A DNA stretch of 64,000 nucleotides from Burkholderia sp. Nafp2/4-1b (GCF_003635165.1 NZ_ML058605.1:155158-219157), one strand, 5' to 3'. Shown: positions 47,214 through 57,165, counted from the first letter of the stretch. Notes: generated by a model from the letters alone, not told the origin. Numbers and translations are program-made.

Positions 47214-48616
47214 CGCTTGACCGACGGATAGCAGAACGAGTCGGTCGAGCAGTCGCCACCCTCGAGCCGGATCTGGTGCGCGCGATAGCCGTCGGGGAAC
47301 TCGACCCAGTAGTCGTCGGCGAGCGTCAGCCCGCCGTCGGGCCCCGCGTGCGCGAGGACCTGCGCGGCCGGCACGCCGTCCGGATAGAACTGGTCGTCCC
47401 AGGTCGAGTACAGCGAGTTGGTCCAGTACACGCGGCGCCCGTCGCGGCTGATCTCGACCATCTGCGGGCCGCCCGCGAACGCGCGGCCGTTCGAGTGCGG
47501 CGCGCGGCGCACGATTCCGCCGATGCGCACCGACCCCGCGAGCACCGGATGATGCGGGTCCGACACGTCGTACTGGCGCATTTCGCCGGTGCCCCAGCAC
47601 GACACGTACAGGAAGCGATCGTCGAGCGACAGGTCGATGTCCGTCACGAGCGGCGGCACCGCGCCGAAGCCCTTCAGCAGCGGCGGCAGCTCGTCGGCCG
47701 CGGCCGGCTCGGCCGGGATCGTCGCGGTTTTCTTCACATGGAACTTGCCGCCTTCGCGCCACCAGGTCCAGATCGATCCTTCGAGATTGGTCGTGTCGAC
47801 CACGACGCCGACGAACCCGTATTCGCGCACCGGATCGTGCGCGGGCCGCACTTCGAGCGCCATCTGGTGCTGCGCGCCGAGGTCGATCGTCTGCACGTTG
47901 CGCCGCGCGCGCAGGTCCCAGAAATGCAGCCGGTGGCCGTACCGGTTCGCGAGCAGGTCGTCCGGCACGATGCCGTTCTCGAACTGCGGCGGCAGCGCCC
48001 ATTCGCTCGACACCATGTAGTCGCGCGGCAGGTTCCACCAGAAGTCGTAATGCTTGTCCTGCGGGCCGCGGTCGATTTCCCAGCGGCCGAGCACGTCGAA
48101 GGTCTCGCAGTCCATGATGAAGATGCCGGGCGTGCCGTCCGTGCCGTCCTCGCCCGCGCCGCCGAGCGTGCTCACGTAGATGCCCTCGGGGCCGCAGTGG
48201 ACCGTATGCGGCCGCGAGTAGCCGGTCTTCGCGAGGATCTCTTCCGGCTCGATGATCTTGTGGATGCGTGCCTGCGTCGGGTGCGGCTTCGTGTCGATCA
48301 CGTAGATGCGCGACGAACGCAGGCCCGGGATGATCAGGAAGCGGCGCTCGAGAAATGCGTGGCCGGTGAGCGGCGACAGCGACGACGAGCACGCATTCCA
48401 GCCGAAGTGGTGAAACTCGTCGCCGGTGTTCGGCATCGTCACCGTATGCACGATTTTTCCGTAGGTCGACGAGCCGGGTTTCACGTCGATCACGGCCAGC
48501 GCATCGGGTCTGGAAAAATCGGGGCTCAGCAACAACGTATACGCAAACTCTTCCGCCGGCGCCTGCATCGCAAGTTCCGGCGAAGCGTGAAAGGTCGGGT
48601 CGGGACGCATGTTCAT
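47210..48616 (-). CDS. Selenium-binding protein 56 family, methanethiol oxidase-like
   Basis: This 468-residue SBP56-family beta-propeller is related to human SELENBP1 and bacterial methanethiol oxidase MtoX, copper enzymes that turn methanethiol into formaldehyde, H2S and H2O2. Recognisable parts are EFHHFGWNACSSSLSP (the first Cys of the usual CSSC is kept, the second is Ser), RPHTVHCGPEGIYVSTLG and the C-terminal YRAHQIRLEGGDCSTD. No signal peptide is obvious. The known partners SCO1/SenC and MauG are absent; a membrane protein overlaps its end instead. Confidence 0.9.
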   Translation of the reverse strand: MNMRPDPTFHASPELAMQAPAEEFAYTLLLSPDFSRPDALAVIDVKPGSSTYGKIVHTVTMPNTGDEFHHFGWNACSSSLSPLTGHAFLERRFLIIPGLRSSRIYVIDTKPHPTQARIHKIIEPEEILAKTGYSRPHTVHCGPEGIYVSTLGGAGEDGTDGTPGIFIMDCETFDVLGRWEIDRGPQDKHYDFWWNLPRDYMVSSEWALPPQFENGIVPDDLLANRYGHRLHFWDLRARRNVQTIDLGAQHQMALEVRPAHDPVREYGFVGVVVDTTNLEGSIWTWWREGGKFHVKKTATIPAEPAAADELPPLLKGFGAVPPLVTDIDLSLDDRFLYVSCWGTGEMRQYDVSDPHHPVLAGSVRIGGIVRRAPHSNGRAFAGGPQMVEISRDGRRVYWTNSLYSTWDDQFYPDGVPAAQVLAHAGPDGGLTLADDYWVEFPDGYRAHQIRLEGGDCSTDSFCYPSVKR

Positions 48617-49194
48617 CGTGGTGCCTCGGTCAGAAGTATCGGATCACGGCCGCACGGCCGTTCACTGCGGCGTGCGGGTCGAACGGGTTGCGGGACGCGT
48701 ATGCGTCGGTGCGTCGGCGGCCGCGTGCGTTCGCAGGACGCGCGCGGTCGTGCATCAGATCGGGGAAGCGGGGAAACGACGTGTGCCGGGCCGCCGCGCA
48801 CGCGGCGCAATGGGCGCGCTGCGCCGCGACGGTGGAATCGAAGCGCCGGTGCGTGGCGCACCGGCGGTCGGGCCCGCGATGCGGACGATTTCTGTCAAGG
48901 CGTGCATAGCGATGTTCCGGCGGATGATGTTGGCATCAGGGCGGGCATGCATCGGACGCTGCGTGCAGCCGGACGCGGTAGCGTCGCGGCGAAGCGTGCC
49001 TAAGTGTAGACGAGAAACGCGCGGCGGGGCGGGCGTGGCGTGCGCGGTCCTGCCGGATTCAGGCGCGAGTGAGATACTTGAACGCGTGCCGCGTTGCACC
49101 GGGCAACCGGTCAGCGGCGATCCGGATCGGCGGCCACCGGCGCGCGAGCGCGTGTCGGCGTGCCGGTCGCCATCATCAACGAGGTAATGAATTC
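48617..49194. other. Intergenic region without a supported gene
   Basis: These 578 bp lie between the divergent SBP56 and msrA genes. Several overlapping open frames exist on both strands, but all are Arg/Ala/Pro-rich, lack recognisable domains and have no good start. The promoters of both genes must be here. Confidence 0.6.
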
Positions 49195-49758
49195 ATGGTG
49201 AACGAGATGCTTGAAACCGCGACGCTTGGCGGCGGGTGCTTCTGGTGCACGGAGGCCGTGTTTCTCGACGTCGACGGCGTGACGGCCGTGCAGTCGGGCT
49301 ACGCGGGCGGCCATACGCGCAATCCCGGCTATCGCGACGTGTGCGACGGCGATACCGGGCATGCGGAAGTCGTGAACGTGACGTTCGATCCGGCGCGCAT
49401 CGGCTATCGCGAGATCCTCGAGATCTTTTTCGCGACGCACGATCCGACCCAGCTGAACCGGCAGGGCAACGACGTCGGCACGCAATACCGTTCGGTCGTG
49501 TTCACGCATTCGGACGCGCAGCGCGACGTCGCGCTCGACGTGATCCGCGAACTGGAGCGCGAGCAGGTGTTCGGCCAGCCGATCGTCACGCAGGTCGTGC
49601 CGTTCGACGACAACAACTACTGGCCGGCCGAGGACTATCACCAGAACTATTACGCGCGCAATCCGGGGCAGGGCTACTGCTCGGTCGTGATCGGGCCGAA
49701 GCTCGCGAAATTCCGCAAGAAGTTCTCGCACCGGCTGAAGTCGCTGCGCGGCGCGTAA
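49195..49758 (+). CDS. msrA: Peptide methionine (S)-S-oxide reductase
   Basis: This 187-residue MsrA repairs oxidised methionine. The catalytic Cys15 is in GGCFWCTEA. Substrate-binding sequences include GYAGGHTRNPGY, GHAEVV and the late EDYHQNYY. The C-terminus has Cys in QGYCSVV that can resolve the sulfenic acid. The start at 49195 (MVNEMLETATL) is four residues longer than an alternative Met5. Confidence 0.95.
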   Translation: MVNEMLETATLGGGCFWCTEAVFLDVDGVTAVQSGYAGGHTRNPGYRDVCDGDTGHAEVVNVTFDPARIGYREILEIFFATHDPTQLNRQGNDVGTQYRSVVFTHSDAQRDVALDVIRELEREQVFGQPIVTQVVPFDDNNYWPAEDYHQNYYARNPGQGYCSVVIGPKLAKFRKKFSHRLKSLRGA

Positions 49759-49814
49759 CCCAGCACGCAATCGTCTCGTAACCGGCGCGCCAGCCGCGCT
49801 AAACGCCACGCTCG

Positions 49815-51128
49815 TTACGCCGCCTCGCTGCGCCACTGTGCGCACGCGGCGGCGATCTCGCGCGCGAGCGCGATGCACGACAGCGGCGCCGAGCCCTCCG
49901 CCTTGTTGTTGATCGTGATGATCACCGGCTGTCCGGCCAGCGCGTAGCGCGCGGCCAGTTCCGCGAGCGCCGAGCGTGTGGCCGGATCCTCGTCGACGAG
50001 CTTGTCGAACGGCTCGTACTTTGCTTTCGCCTGTTCGTACTTGAACCCGCCATGCAGGCTCCAGCGCACGATCAGCGGGCCCGGCGCGTCGCCGTCGAGC
50101 AGCGCGAGCGCGGCCGCCTGGCGCAGCGGGTCGGGCATCCGCGCATGCAGGCCGACGCAATAGCGCACGCCGAGCGTGGCCAGCGCGCGGATGAAGCGCG
50201 GCGTGAGCAGGCACGCGTCGCGGATCTCGATCGCATAGCGCGTGCCGTCGGTGTCCGCAGGCAGCGGCGGCAGCGCCGCGAAGAACGCCGACAGCCGGTC
50301 GATCAGCGCGGCCGGGTCGGCGAGCAGTTGATCAGGCATTGGCGAAAACTGGAACACGAGCACGCCGGCCTTCTTGCCCAGCCCGTCGAGGCACGGCTGC
50401 ACGAACTCCTGCGTGGCGAGCTGCGCGTCGAGGAAGGTCGGGTTCGGGCCGGACGGCTCGCCGCGCCGGCCGCGCACGACCGCGTCGGTGACGGACGCCG
50501 GCGCCTTCACGACGAAGCGGAAGTCGTCCGGCACCTGTTGCGCATAGCGCAGGTAGTGGGCGACCGACAGCGGGCCGTAGAACGACCGGTCGAGGCTCAC
50601 GCTCTTCAGCAGCGGATGCGCGCCGTACGCCTCGAGCCCTTCGCGCGACAGCTTGGTCTGCGCGAAATCGCCGTCGTAGACGATGCCGTCCCAGCCGGGG
50701 AAATACCACGACGACGTGCCGAGCCGCACATTCGGCGGCAACGCGGCCGCCGCGTCGGCGACGTCGGTGGAGATAGGAGCGGGCGGCACGCCGCGCCGGC
50801 GCAGGCCCTTCCTGGGCGGCGCGGCCGGCGGGGACGGTTCGTCCCACAGCAGGCCGGAGGCGGGGGCAGGTTCCTGGTCTGACGGAGGGCGGGGCGCTGC
50901 ACGGCCCGCGCGCGCAGGCCGCGGCGCCGATCGTGCCGCGTCGTGCCGATCCGGCGTCACAGGTTCGGCGGCGCGTGCAGCGTGGTCGTCGTCCGCGGGC
51001 GCGGCTGCGCGCGTGTCGCCGGGCGCTGCGCCGAACAGGTCGAACTGCCCGTCGGCGTGCGACTCGCCCGGTTCGTCGCGCTGCTGTCGTTGCGGCGGCG
51101 GGTTGCGCCGCGTGCTGCCGTCACCCAT
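49815..51128 (-). CDS. DUF72 (YecE-like) protein with a long disordered N-terminus
   Basis: This 437-residue protein has a DUF72 TIM-barrel-like domain from about residue 140 (RLGTSSWYFPGWDGIVY) to the end, with FRFVVKAP and the late PVIITINNKAEGSAP, all typical. The first 135 residues are Pro/Ala/Arg/Asp-rich, low-complexity and probably disordered, much longer than in YecE. A TIM-barrel nuclease or hydrolase role has been proposed for the family but not shown. The start is ATG at 51128, 23 bp after the cfa stop. Confidence 0.87.
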   Translation of the reverse strand: MGDGSTRRNPPPQRQQRDEPGESHADGQFDLFGAAPGDTRAAAPADDDHAARAAEPVTPDRHDAARSAPRPARAGRAAPRPPSDQEPAPASGLLWDEPSPPAAPPRKGLRRRGVPPAPISTDVADAAAALPPNVRLGTSSWYFPGWDGIVYDGDFAQTKLSREGLEAYGAHPLLKSVSLDRSFYGPLSVAHYLRYAQQVPDDFRFVVKAPASVTDAVVRGRRGEPSGPNPTFLDAQLATQEFVQPCLDGLGKKAGVLVFQFSPMPDQLLADPAALIDRLSAFFAALPPLPADTDGTRYAIEIRDACLLTPRFIRALATLGVRYCVGLHARMPDPLRQAAALALLDGDAPGPLIVRWSLHGGFKYEQAKAKYEPFDKLVDEDPATRSALAELAARYALAGQPVIITINNKAEGSAPLSCIALAREIAAACAQWRSEAA

Positions 51129-51151
51129 GCATGCCCAGCGTGAAGTGCCGC

Positions 51152-52372
51152 CTAGCGCGGCAGCGGGTTTTCGTACATGTAGCGCCGCGACCACGGCAGC
51201 GTTTTCGCGCTGCGGCCGGCCTTGCGGCACACGATCTGGAAGATCGACACGTCGTCGTGCTCGAACGCATACGCGCAACCGGCGAGATAGACGCGCCAGA
51301 TGCGGAATTTCTCGTCGTCGACGAGCGAGCGCGCCTGTTCCGCCTTCGCCTCGAAATTCTCGGTCCAGATGTCGAGCGTGCGCGCATAGTGTCGCCGCAG
51401 GCTTTCGATGTCAATCGCCTCCAGCCCGCCGCGCTGCGCCGCTTCGAGCGCGAGACTGATGTGCGGCAGCTCGCCGTCCGGGAACACGTAGCGGTCGATG
51501 AATTCGCCGCCGCCGAGCGCCGTCTCGCCGCTTTCCGCGTCGGTCGACGTGATCCCGTGGTTCATCGCGATGCCGTCGTCGGTCAGCAGGTCGCGCACGC
51601 GCGAGAAATAGAGCGGCAGGTTCTTGCGGCCGACGTGCTCGAACATCCCGACGCTCGTGATGCGGTCGAACTGGCCCTCGATCTCGCGGTAGTCCTGCAG
51701 GCGGATCTCGATCTTGTCCTCGAGGCCCGCGGCCTTCACGCGCGCGGTCGCGAGATCGAACTGGTTCTGCGACAGCGTCACGCCGAGGCACGTCGCGCCG
51801 AACTTCTGCGCGGCGCGCAGCACGAGCGCGCCCCAGCCGCAGCCGATGTCGAGCAGGCGCTGGCCGGGCTCGAGCTGGATCTTGGTCAGGATGTGGTCGA
51901 TCTTCTTGATCTGCGCGGTCGCGAGGTCCTCGTCGCCGTTCTCGAAGTACGCGCACGAGTACACCATGTTCTCGTCGAGCCACAGCTGGTAGAACTCGTT
52001 CGAGACGTCGTAGTGATACTGGATCGCCTTCTTGTCGGTGTTCTTCGTGTGATTGAAGTAGCGCTTCACGCGCGCGAGCTTGTTCGCGCTGGTGACCGTG
52101 TTGCGCGCGAGCGAGTAGCTGATGTTGATGATGTCCGACAGCCGGCCCTCGATGTCGATCTTGCCCTTCACGTACGCCTCGCCGAGATTGTCGAGGCTCG
52201 GTTCGAGCAGCAGCGGCAGCGCGGACGCGCTGTTGACCTTCAGCGTGACCTGCGGCGCGCTGAAGGTGCCGAAATCGAGTTGATCGCCGTTCCACAGCAC
52301 GAGGCGCGCCGGTATGTTCGCCTTCGCCCGTACTTCATCCGCCCACTGTGCCAGCTTCTTTTCCCAGAACAT
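51152..52372 (-). CDS. cfa: Cyclopropane-fatty-acyl-phospholipid synthase
   Basis: This 406-residue SAM-dependent enzyme adds a methylene bridge to unsaturated phospholipid chains, an adaptation to acid and stationary phase. The SAM site is LLDIGCGWGALVLRAA, preceded by IQYHYDVSNEFYQLWLD and followed by ITSVGMFEHVGRKNLP and the C-terminal RIWRVYLAGCAYAFE block. AAGGAG stands 7 bp before the ATG at 52372. The DUF72 gene follows closely in the same direction. Confidence 0.94.
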   Translation of the reverse strand: MFWEKKLAQWADEVRAKANIPARLVLWNGDQLDFGTFSAPQVTLKVNSASALPLLLEPSLDNLGEAYVKGKIDIEGRLSDIINISYSLARNTVTSANKLARVKRYFNHTKNTDKKAIQYHYDVSNEFYQLWLDENMVYSCAYFENGDEDLATAQIKKIDHILTKIQLEPGQRLLDIGCGWGALVLRAAQKFGATCLGVTLSQNQFDLATARVKAAGLEDKIEIRLQDYREIEGQFDRITSVGMFEHVGRKNLPLYFSRVRDLLTDDGIAMNHGITSTDAESGETALGGGEFIDRYVFPDGELPHISLALEAAQRGGLEAIDIESLRRHYARTLDIWTENFEAKAEQARSLVDDEKFRIWRVYLAGCAYAFEHDDVSIFQIVCRKAGRSAKTLPWSRRYMYENPLPR

Positions 52373-52502
52373 TTGGATTCTCCTTTTGTTCGTTGAATCG
52401 AATACAGCCAAGTATCTTGACCGGCGCCCGCGGCTTGCGACGCGGGCGCCCGGATGCAACACGAGCCATGGCCGGCACGCGCCGGCGCTGCGCCTGCAGC
52501 GC

Positions 52503-53147
52503 TTACGGCGACAGGCGGGAAATCGTCCAGCCCGACGCCGCCGCGGCGTCGCGCGTATAGAGCAGGCGATCGTGCAGCCGCGATGGGCGGCCCTGCCAGA
52601 ACTCGATCGCGTCGGGCACGACGCGGTATCCGCCCCAGTGCGGCGGACGCGGCGGATTCTCGCCGTAGCGTTCGGCAATCGCCTTCTCGCGCGCTTCGAG
52701 CGTCGCGCGGCTGTCGATCACCGCGCTCTGCTCGGATGCCCACGCACCGATGCGCGAACCGAGCGGGCGCGACGCGAAATAGCGGTCGCTTTCCTCGGGG
52801 CTGGTTTTCTCGATCCGGCCTTCGATGCGCACCTGGCGCTCGAGCTCGATCCAGTAGAACAGCAGCGCCGCGTGCGGATGGGCGGCGAGATCGTGCCCCT
52901 TGCGGCTTTCGTAATTGGTAAAGAAGACGAACCCGCGCTCGTCGACAGCCTTGATGAGCACAATTCGGGCCGACGGCCGGCCGTCGGCGCCGACGGTGGC
53001 GAGCGTCATCGTGTTGGGCTCGGGAAGCTTGGCGGCGAGCGCCTCCTTGAACCAGCGATCGAACTGGGCGAAGGGGTCGCGGGCGGCGTCGGCTTCGTCG
53101 AGCGAAGCACGCGAATAATTGATGCGGAGATCGGCGAGAGTCGTCAT
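52503..53147 (-). CDS. pdxH: Pyridoxamine/pyridoxine 5'-phosphate oxidase
   Basis: This 214-residue FMN enzyme makes pyridoxal 5'-phosphate. Conserved regions are [22 protein letters not shown], the FMN loop [30 protein letters not shown] and the C-terminal [26 protein letters not shown], which includes the substrate residues. The start [11 protein letters not shown] at 53147 matches PdxH; 20 extra upstream residues are unsupported. The spacing to tcdA (129 bp, divergent) holds both promoters. Confidence 0.96.
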   Translation of the reverse strand: MTTLADLRINYSRASLDEADAARDPFAQFDRWFKEALAAKLPEPNTMTLATVGADGRPSARIVLIKAVDERGFVFFTNYESRKGHDLAAHPHAALLFYWIELERQVRIEGRIEKTSPEESDRYFASRPLGSRIGAWASEQSAVIDSRATLEAREKAIAERYGENPPRPPHWGGYRVVPDAIEFWQGRPSRLHDRLLYTRDAAAASGWTISRLSP

Positions 53148-53275
53148 GTTATGCAAACGCTTCAATCGGGGGCCAGTATAGCGAACGCGCGAGAATCGTG
53201 CGGGCACAGTGGCGCGTGGCGGCGGGGAGTTCAGGCAAAATAGAGGGCTGCTCGACTTACGTTTACCTTGCTGCC

Positions 53276-54133
53276 ATGTCCGCCGCCGACGCTGCCCCGC
53301 TCAGTTCCTCTGATCTTACCCTGACCCCGACAATCCAGCTTGACGTGGATCGCGAGCGCCGCTTCGGCGGCATCGCGCGGTTGTACGGCGCACCCGCGGC
53401 AGCCGCGTTCGAGCGCGCGCACGTTGCCGTGATCGGCATCGGCGGCGTCGGTTCGTGGACAGCAGAGGCGCTCGCGCGCAGCGCGATCGGCACGCTCACG
53501 CTGATCGATCTCGACAACGTCGCGGAAAGCAACACCAACCGGCAGATCCACGCGCTCGACGGCAACTACGGCAAGCCGAAGGTCGACGCGATGGCCGAGC
53601 GCATCGCGCTGATCGATCCCGCGTGCCGCGTGAACCGTGTCGAGGATTTCGCGGAACCCGACAACTTCGACGCGTTGCTCGGCGGCGGCTTCGACTACGT
53701 GATCGACGCGATCGACAGCGTGCGCACGAAGGTCGCGCTGATTGCATGGTGCGTTGCGAAAGGCCAGCCGCTCGTCACGGTCGGCGGCGCGGGCGGCCAG
53801 CTCGACCCAACGCGCATCCGCATCGACGATCTCGCGCTGACGATCCAGGATCCGCTGCTGTCGAAGGTGCGCGCGCAGTTGCGCAAGCAGCACGGCTTTC
53901 CGCGCGGGCCGAAGGCGCGCTTCAAGGTCAGCGCCGTGTATTCCGACGAGCCGCTGATCTATCCGGAAGCGGCCGCGTGCGACATCGAGGACGGGGCGGA
54001 GCCGTCGGCGGCCGCGCATGTCGCGGGGCTCAACTGCGCAGGGTTCGGTTCGAGCGTGTGCGTGACCGCGAGCTTCGGGTTCGCGGCCGCCGCGCATGCG
54101 CTGCGCGCGATCGCAGCGCAAGCCGCCGGCTGA
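53276..54133 (+). CDS. tcdA: tRNA threonylcarbamoyladenosine dehydratase
   Basis: This 285-residue E1-like enzyme (TcdA/CsdL) cyclises t6A37 in ANN-decoding tRNAs to ct6A using ATP. The nucleotide motif is [21 protein letters not shown], followed by [15 protein letters not shown] and [13 protein letters not shown]. The start at 53276 (MSAADAAP) was chosen over a longer frame that extends into the promoter. TsaE, for the t6A step, is encoded 4.6 kb away. Confidence 0.94.
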   Translation: MSAADAAPLSSSDLTLTPTIQLDVDRERRFGGIARLYGAPAAAAFERAHVAVIGIGGVGSWTAEALARSAIGTLTLIDLDNVAESNTNRQIHALDGNYGKPKVDAMAERIALIDPACRVNRVEDFAEPDNFDALLGGGFDYVIDAIDSVRTKVALIAWCVAKGQPLVTVGGAGGQLDPTRIRIDDLALTIQDPLLSKVRAQLRKQHGFPRGPKARFKVSAVYSDEPLIYPEAAACDIEDGAEPSAAAHVAGLNCAGFGSSVCVTASFGFAAAAHALRAIAAQAAG

Positions 54134-54203
54134 TCGGCGCAGCGTCCTATCCGAAGAGCAATGGTGCGGCGCGGCAGGAGCGCCGCGCGCGATGGCGTAG
54201 ATG

Positions 54204-54226
54204 GGCCGGGCGGTTGCAGCCCGGCC
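54204..54226. terminator. GC hairpin between tcdA and the thioredoxin gene
   Basis: GGCCGGGC (54204-54211) and GCCCGGCC (54219-54226) form a perfect 8-bp stem with a 7-base loop between convergent genes. There is no T-run, so termination here would rely on the stem alone. Confidence 0.4.
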
Positions 54227-54236
54227 GGCCGCTGGA

Positions 54237-55085
54237 TCAGTTGAGCGCCATGCTCAGCTTGCGTCGCCAGGCGGCGACGAGCTCAGGGCGATCGCCCGCC
54301 AGCTCGAACACGGAAATCATCGTGCGGCGGCCCAGATCGTCGCCATACGCGCGGTCGCGCAACACGATTTCCAGCAACTGCTCGAGCGCACCTTCGTACG
54401 CACGTCGCGCGATCAGGCTCTGCGCGAGGTCGAAGCGTGCTTCGAGATCGCCAGGGTTCGCCGCGATGCGCGCTTCGAGCGCGTCGGTCGGCGGCAGGTC
54501 GGCCGTCGCGTCGAGCGCATCGAAACGGGTCTTGATCGCGTGGTAGCGCGGATCGCCGCTCTGCACCGTCTGCGGCGACAGGCGTTCGGTCTCGGCGCGC
54601 GCGACCTCGACCTGGTTGTTCGCGAGCAGCAGTTCAATCAGGTCGAGCCGTGCATCGTCGAAGCCGGGGTTCAGCGCGAGCGCCGCTTCGAGGTGGGTGA
54701 TCGCGTCCTCGTAACGCGACTCGGCGATCGCGTATTGTGCGGCGCGACGCTCGGCCTCGTCGGGCGCCGGCAGCAGCCGGTCGAGGAACGCGCGCAACTG
54801 GCCTTCCGGCAGCACGCCGATGAACTGGTCGACCGGGCGTCCGTCGGCGAATGCGATCACGTGCGGGATGCTGCGCGTCTGGAAGTGCGCGGCAAGCTCC
54901 TGGTTCTCGTCGACGTTCACCTTCACGAGCTTCCAGCGGCCTTCGTAGTCGGCTTCGAGCTTCTCGAGCAGCGGGCCGAGCGTCTTGCAGGGGCCGCACC
55001 ACGGCGCCCAGAAGTCGACCAGCACGGGCGTGTCGAGCGACGCCTCGATGACGTCTTTCTCGAAAGTGGCAAGCGTGGTGTCCAT
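54237..55085 (-). CDS. cnoX: Thioredoxin-domain TPR protein, CnoX/YbbN-like
   Basis: This 282-residue protein joins a thioredoxin domain (residues about 1-105, active site WAPWCGPCKTLG) to tetratricopeptide-like helices. E. coli CnoX (YbbN) has the same size and layout and protects unfolded proteins from oxidation, passing them to GroEL and DnaK. Unlike the E. coli protein, both active-site cysteines are present, so redox activity is likely. The name is by architecture. Confidence 0.88.
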   Translation of the reverse strand: MDTTLATFEKDVIEASLDTPVLVDFWAPWCGPCKTLGPLLEKLEADYEGRWKLVKVNVDENQELAAHFQTRSIPHVIAFADGRPVDQFIGVLPEGQLRAFLDRLLPAPDEAERRAAQYAIAESRYEDAITHLEAALALNPGFDDARLDLIELLLANNQVEVARAETERLSPQTVQSGDPRYHAIKTRFDALDATADLPPTDALEARIAANPGDLEARFDLAQSLIARRAYEGALEQLLEIVLRDRAYGDDLGRRTMISVFELAGDRPELVAAWRRKLSMALN

Positions 55086-55137
55086 GTCGTTCTCTTCCGT
55101 TCGAATGTCGTCAGGATGGGGGCGGCGCGCGCGTTTT

Positions 55138-56019
55138 TCAACGCGGCTTCGATTCGGGCAGCGGAATCCACTCGGTTTCGCCCGGCACCTTGCCCATTTC
55201 CTGGTTCGTCCACGCGAGCTTCGCGCGCTCGATCGCGTCGCGGCTGCTGGCGACGAAATTCCATTCGATGAAGCGTTCGCCGTCGATCTTGTCGCCGCCC
55301 AGCAGCATCGCGCGCGCGCCGTTGCCGCTGGCGAGCGTGACGCTCGCGCCCGGCGCGAGCACGGCCATCTGCTCGGGCGGCACCGGCGTGCCGTCGATCG
55401 TCAGGTCGCCGTCGACCACGTAGACCGCGCGCTCCTCGTGCGACGCGTCGAGTGCCAGCGTGCCGCCGGCCGCGAATTCGGCGGCGACGTACAACGTGCG
55501 CGAGAACGTCGTGACCGGCGAGCGCAGCCCGAACGCGTCGCCGGCGATCACCGTCAGCGCGACGCCGTTTTCATCGCGCTTGGGCAGCGTGTCGGCCGCA
55601 TGGTGCTCGAACGACGGCTCCGTGGTCTCGTGGGCGACCGGCAGCGCGACCCAGGTCTGGATCCCGTGCACCGTGTGGCCGTTCTCGCGCTGCGCGTCGG
55701 GCGTGCGCTCCGAGTGGACGATGCCGCGGCCGGCCGTCATCCAGTTCACGTCGCCCGGCACGATTTCCTGCAGCGAGCCGAGGCTGTCGCGGTGCAGGAT
55801 CGCGCCGTCGAACAGGTAGGTGACGGTCGCGAGCCCGATGTGCGGGTGCGGGCGCACGTCGAGCCCGGTGCCGGCCGGCAGCGCCGCGGGCCCCATGTGA
55901 TCGAAGAAAATGAACGGACCGACGAGGCGCGCGGCAAGCGCGGGCAGCGTGCGGCGCACCTGCAGGTTGCCGATGTCGCGGATGTGCGGCTTCAGCAGGG
56001 CTTTGATCGGAGCGGTCAT
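55138..56019 (-). CDS. Pirin-family protein
   Basis: This 293-residue bicupin has the pirin N-terminal metal site in RPHPHIGLATVTYLFDGAILHRD and downstream MTAGRGIVHSERTP, giving the expected His and Glu ligands. Some bacterial pirins have quercetin dioxygenase activity and others have regulatory roles; neither can be decided here. It is 52 bp upstream of the CnoX-like gene on the same strand. Confidence 0.92.
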   Translation of the reverse strand: MTAPIKALLKPHIRDIGNLQVRRTLPALAARLVGPFIFFDHMGPAALPAGTGLDVRPHPHIGLATVTYLFDGAILHRDSLGSLQEIVPGDVNWMTAGRGIVHSERTPDAQRENGHTVHGIQTWVALPVAHETTEPSFEHHAADTLPKRDENGVALTVIAGDAFGLRSPVTTFSRTLYVAAEFAAGGTLALDASHEERAVYVVDGDLTIDGTPVPPEQMAVLAPGASVTLASGNGARAMLLGGDKIDGERFIEWNFVASSRDAIERAKLAWTNQEMGKVPGETEWIPLPESKPR

Positions 56020-56283
56020 GGCGGGCCTCGTGGGGAACGGCTGGAATGCCGGTCATTGTACTGGCGGGGGGAGCGACGCGCGTGCGGCATGCACGGGCGC
56101 CACGCGGCGGCGGCGGCGGCGCGAGCGGGTACGCGCGATGCTCATCCTGGCGCCGCTTCGTCGCCGCGCGCGGCGGATTCCACGCGCACCGTGCGGGTAT
56201 CGGGCCGTGCGCCGAAAGCCGGTAGAGAAAGCCGGTAGACTGACCGGCTTCAGAACAACCATTCGACAATCGAGGAGACGCCG

Positions 56284-57165
56284 ATGATGGCCCCGAAGGA
56301 CCTGCTGCTCGCGCTGATCGTGATCCTGGCGTGGGGCGCGAACTTCGTCGTGATCAAGGTCGGCCTGCACGGGATGCCGCCGATGCTGCTCGGCGCGCTG
56401 CGCTTCACGCTCGCCGCCGTGCCCGCGGTGTTCTTCGTGCGCCGGCCGCGGATTCCGTGGCGCATGCTGCTCCTGTACGGTGCGACGATCCAGCTCGGCC
56501 AGTTCGTGCTGCTGTTCACCGGCATGTACGTCGGCATGCCGGCCGGCCTCGCGTCGCTCGTGCTGCAGTCGCAGGCGTTCTTCACGCTCGTGTTCGCGAT
56601 GCTGTTCCTCGGCGAGCGATTGCACGTGCGGAACTTGATCGGCCTCGCGATCGCCGCGGCCGGGCTCGTCGTGATCGCGGTGCAGGGCGGCGGCGCGATG
56701 ACGCTCGTCGGCTTCCTGCTGACCCTCTGCTCGGCCGCGATGTGGGCGTTCGGCAACATCGTCACGAAGAAGGTCGGCAACGCCAATCTCGTGTCGCTCG
56801 TCGTATGGGCGAGCCTCGTGCCGCCGGTGCCGTTCTTCCTGCTGTCGCTGTGGTTCGAGGGGCCGCAGCGGATCGGGGCCGCGCTCGCCGGGCTGAACGG
56901 CGCGTCGATCTTCGCGGTCGTGTATCTCGCATTCGTCGCGACGTTGCTCGGTTACGGCTTGTGGAGCCGCCTGATGTCGCGCTATCCGGCCGCGCAGGTC
57001 GCGCAGTTCTCGCTGCTGGTGCCGATCGTCGGGCTCGCGTCGTCGGCGCTGCTGCTCGACGAGCAGCTGACGCGCGCGCAGCTGATCGGCGCCGCGCTCG
57101 TGATGGGCGGGCTTGCGGTGAACGTGTTCGGCGGGAAGCTGATGCGCCGCTTCGCGGCGTCGTGA
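56284..57165 (+). CDS. EamA-family (DMT) exporter
   Basis: This 293-residue drug/metabolite transporter has ten helices in two EamA repeats. The opening LLLALIVILAWGANFVVIKVGL is the conserved first helix of the family, and the second repeat begins near LCSAAMWAFGNIVTKKVG. Closest in form to the amino-acid/metabolite exporters RhtA and EamA. Its substrate is unknown. It is divergent from pirin and convergent with amiC. Confidence 0.9.
   Translation: MMAPKDLLLALIVILAWGANFVVIKVGLHGMPPMLLGALRFTLAAVPAVFFVRRPRIPWRMLLLYGATIQLGQFVLLFTGMYVGMPAGLASLVLQSQAFFTLVFAMLFLGERLHVRNLIGLAIAAAGLVVIAVQGGGAMTLVGFLLTLCSAAMWAFGNIVTKKVGNANLVSLVVWASLVPPVPFFLLSLWFEGPQRIGAALAGLNGASIFAVVYLAFVATLLGYGLWSRLMSRYPAAQVAQFSLLVPIVGLASSALLLDEQLTRAQLIGAALVMGGLAVNVFGGKLMRRFAAS

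Noticed and set aside
46548..48392. Minus-strand frame of 614 codons joining the membrane protein to a long N-terminal part
   Set aside because: The upstream two thirds lie out of phase over the SBP56 gene and are Arg-rich. Only the membrane protein portion (from about 47213) is credible.
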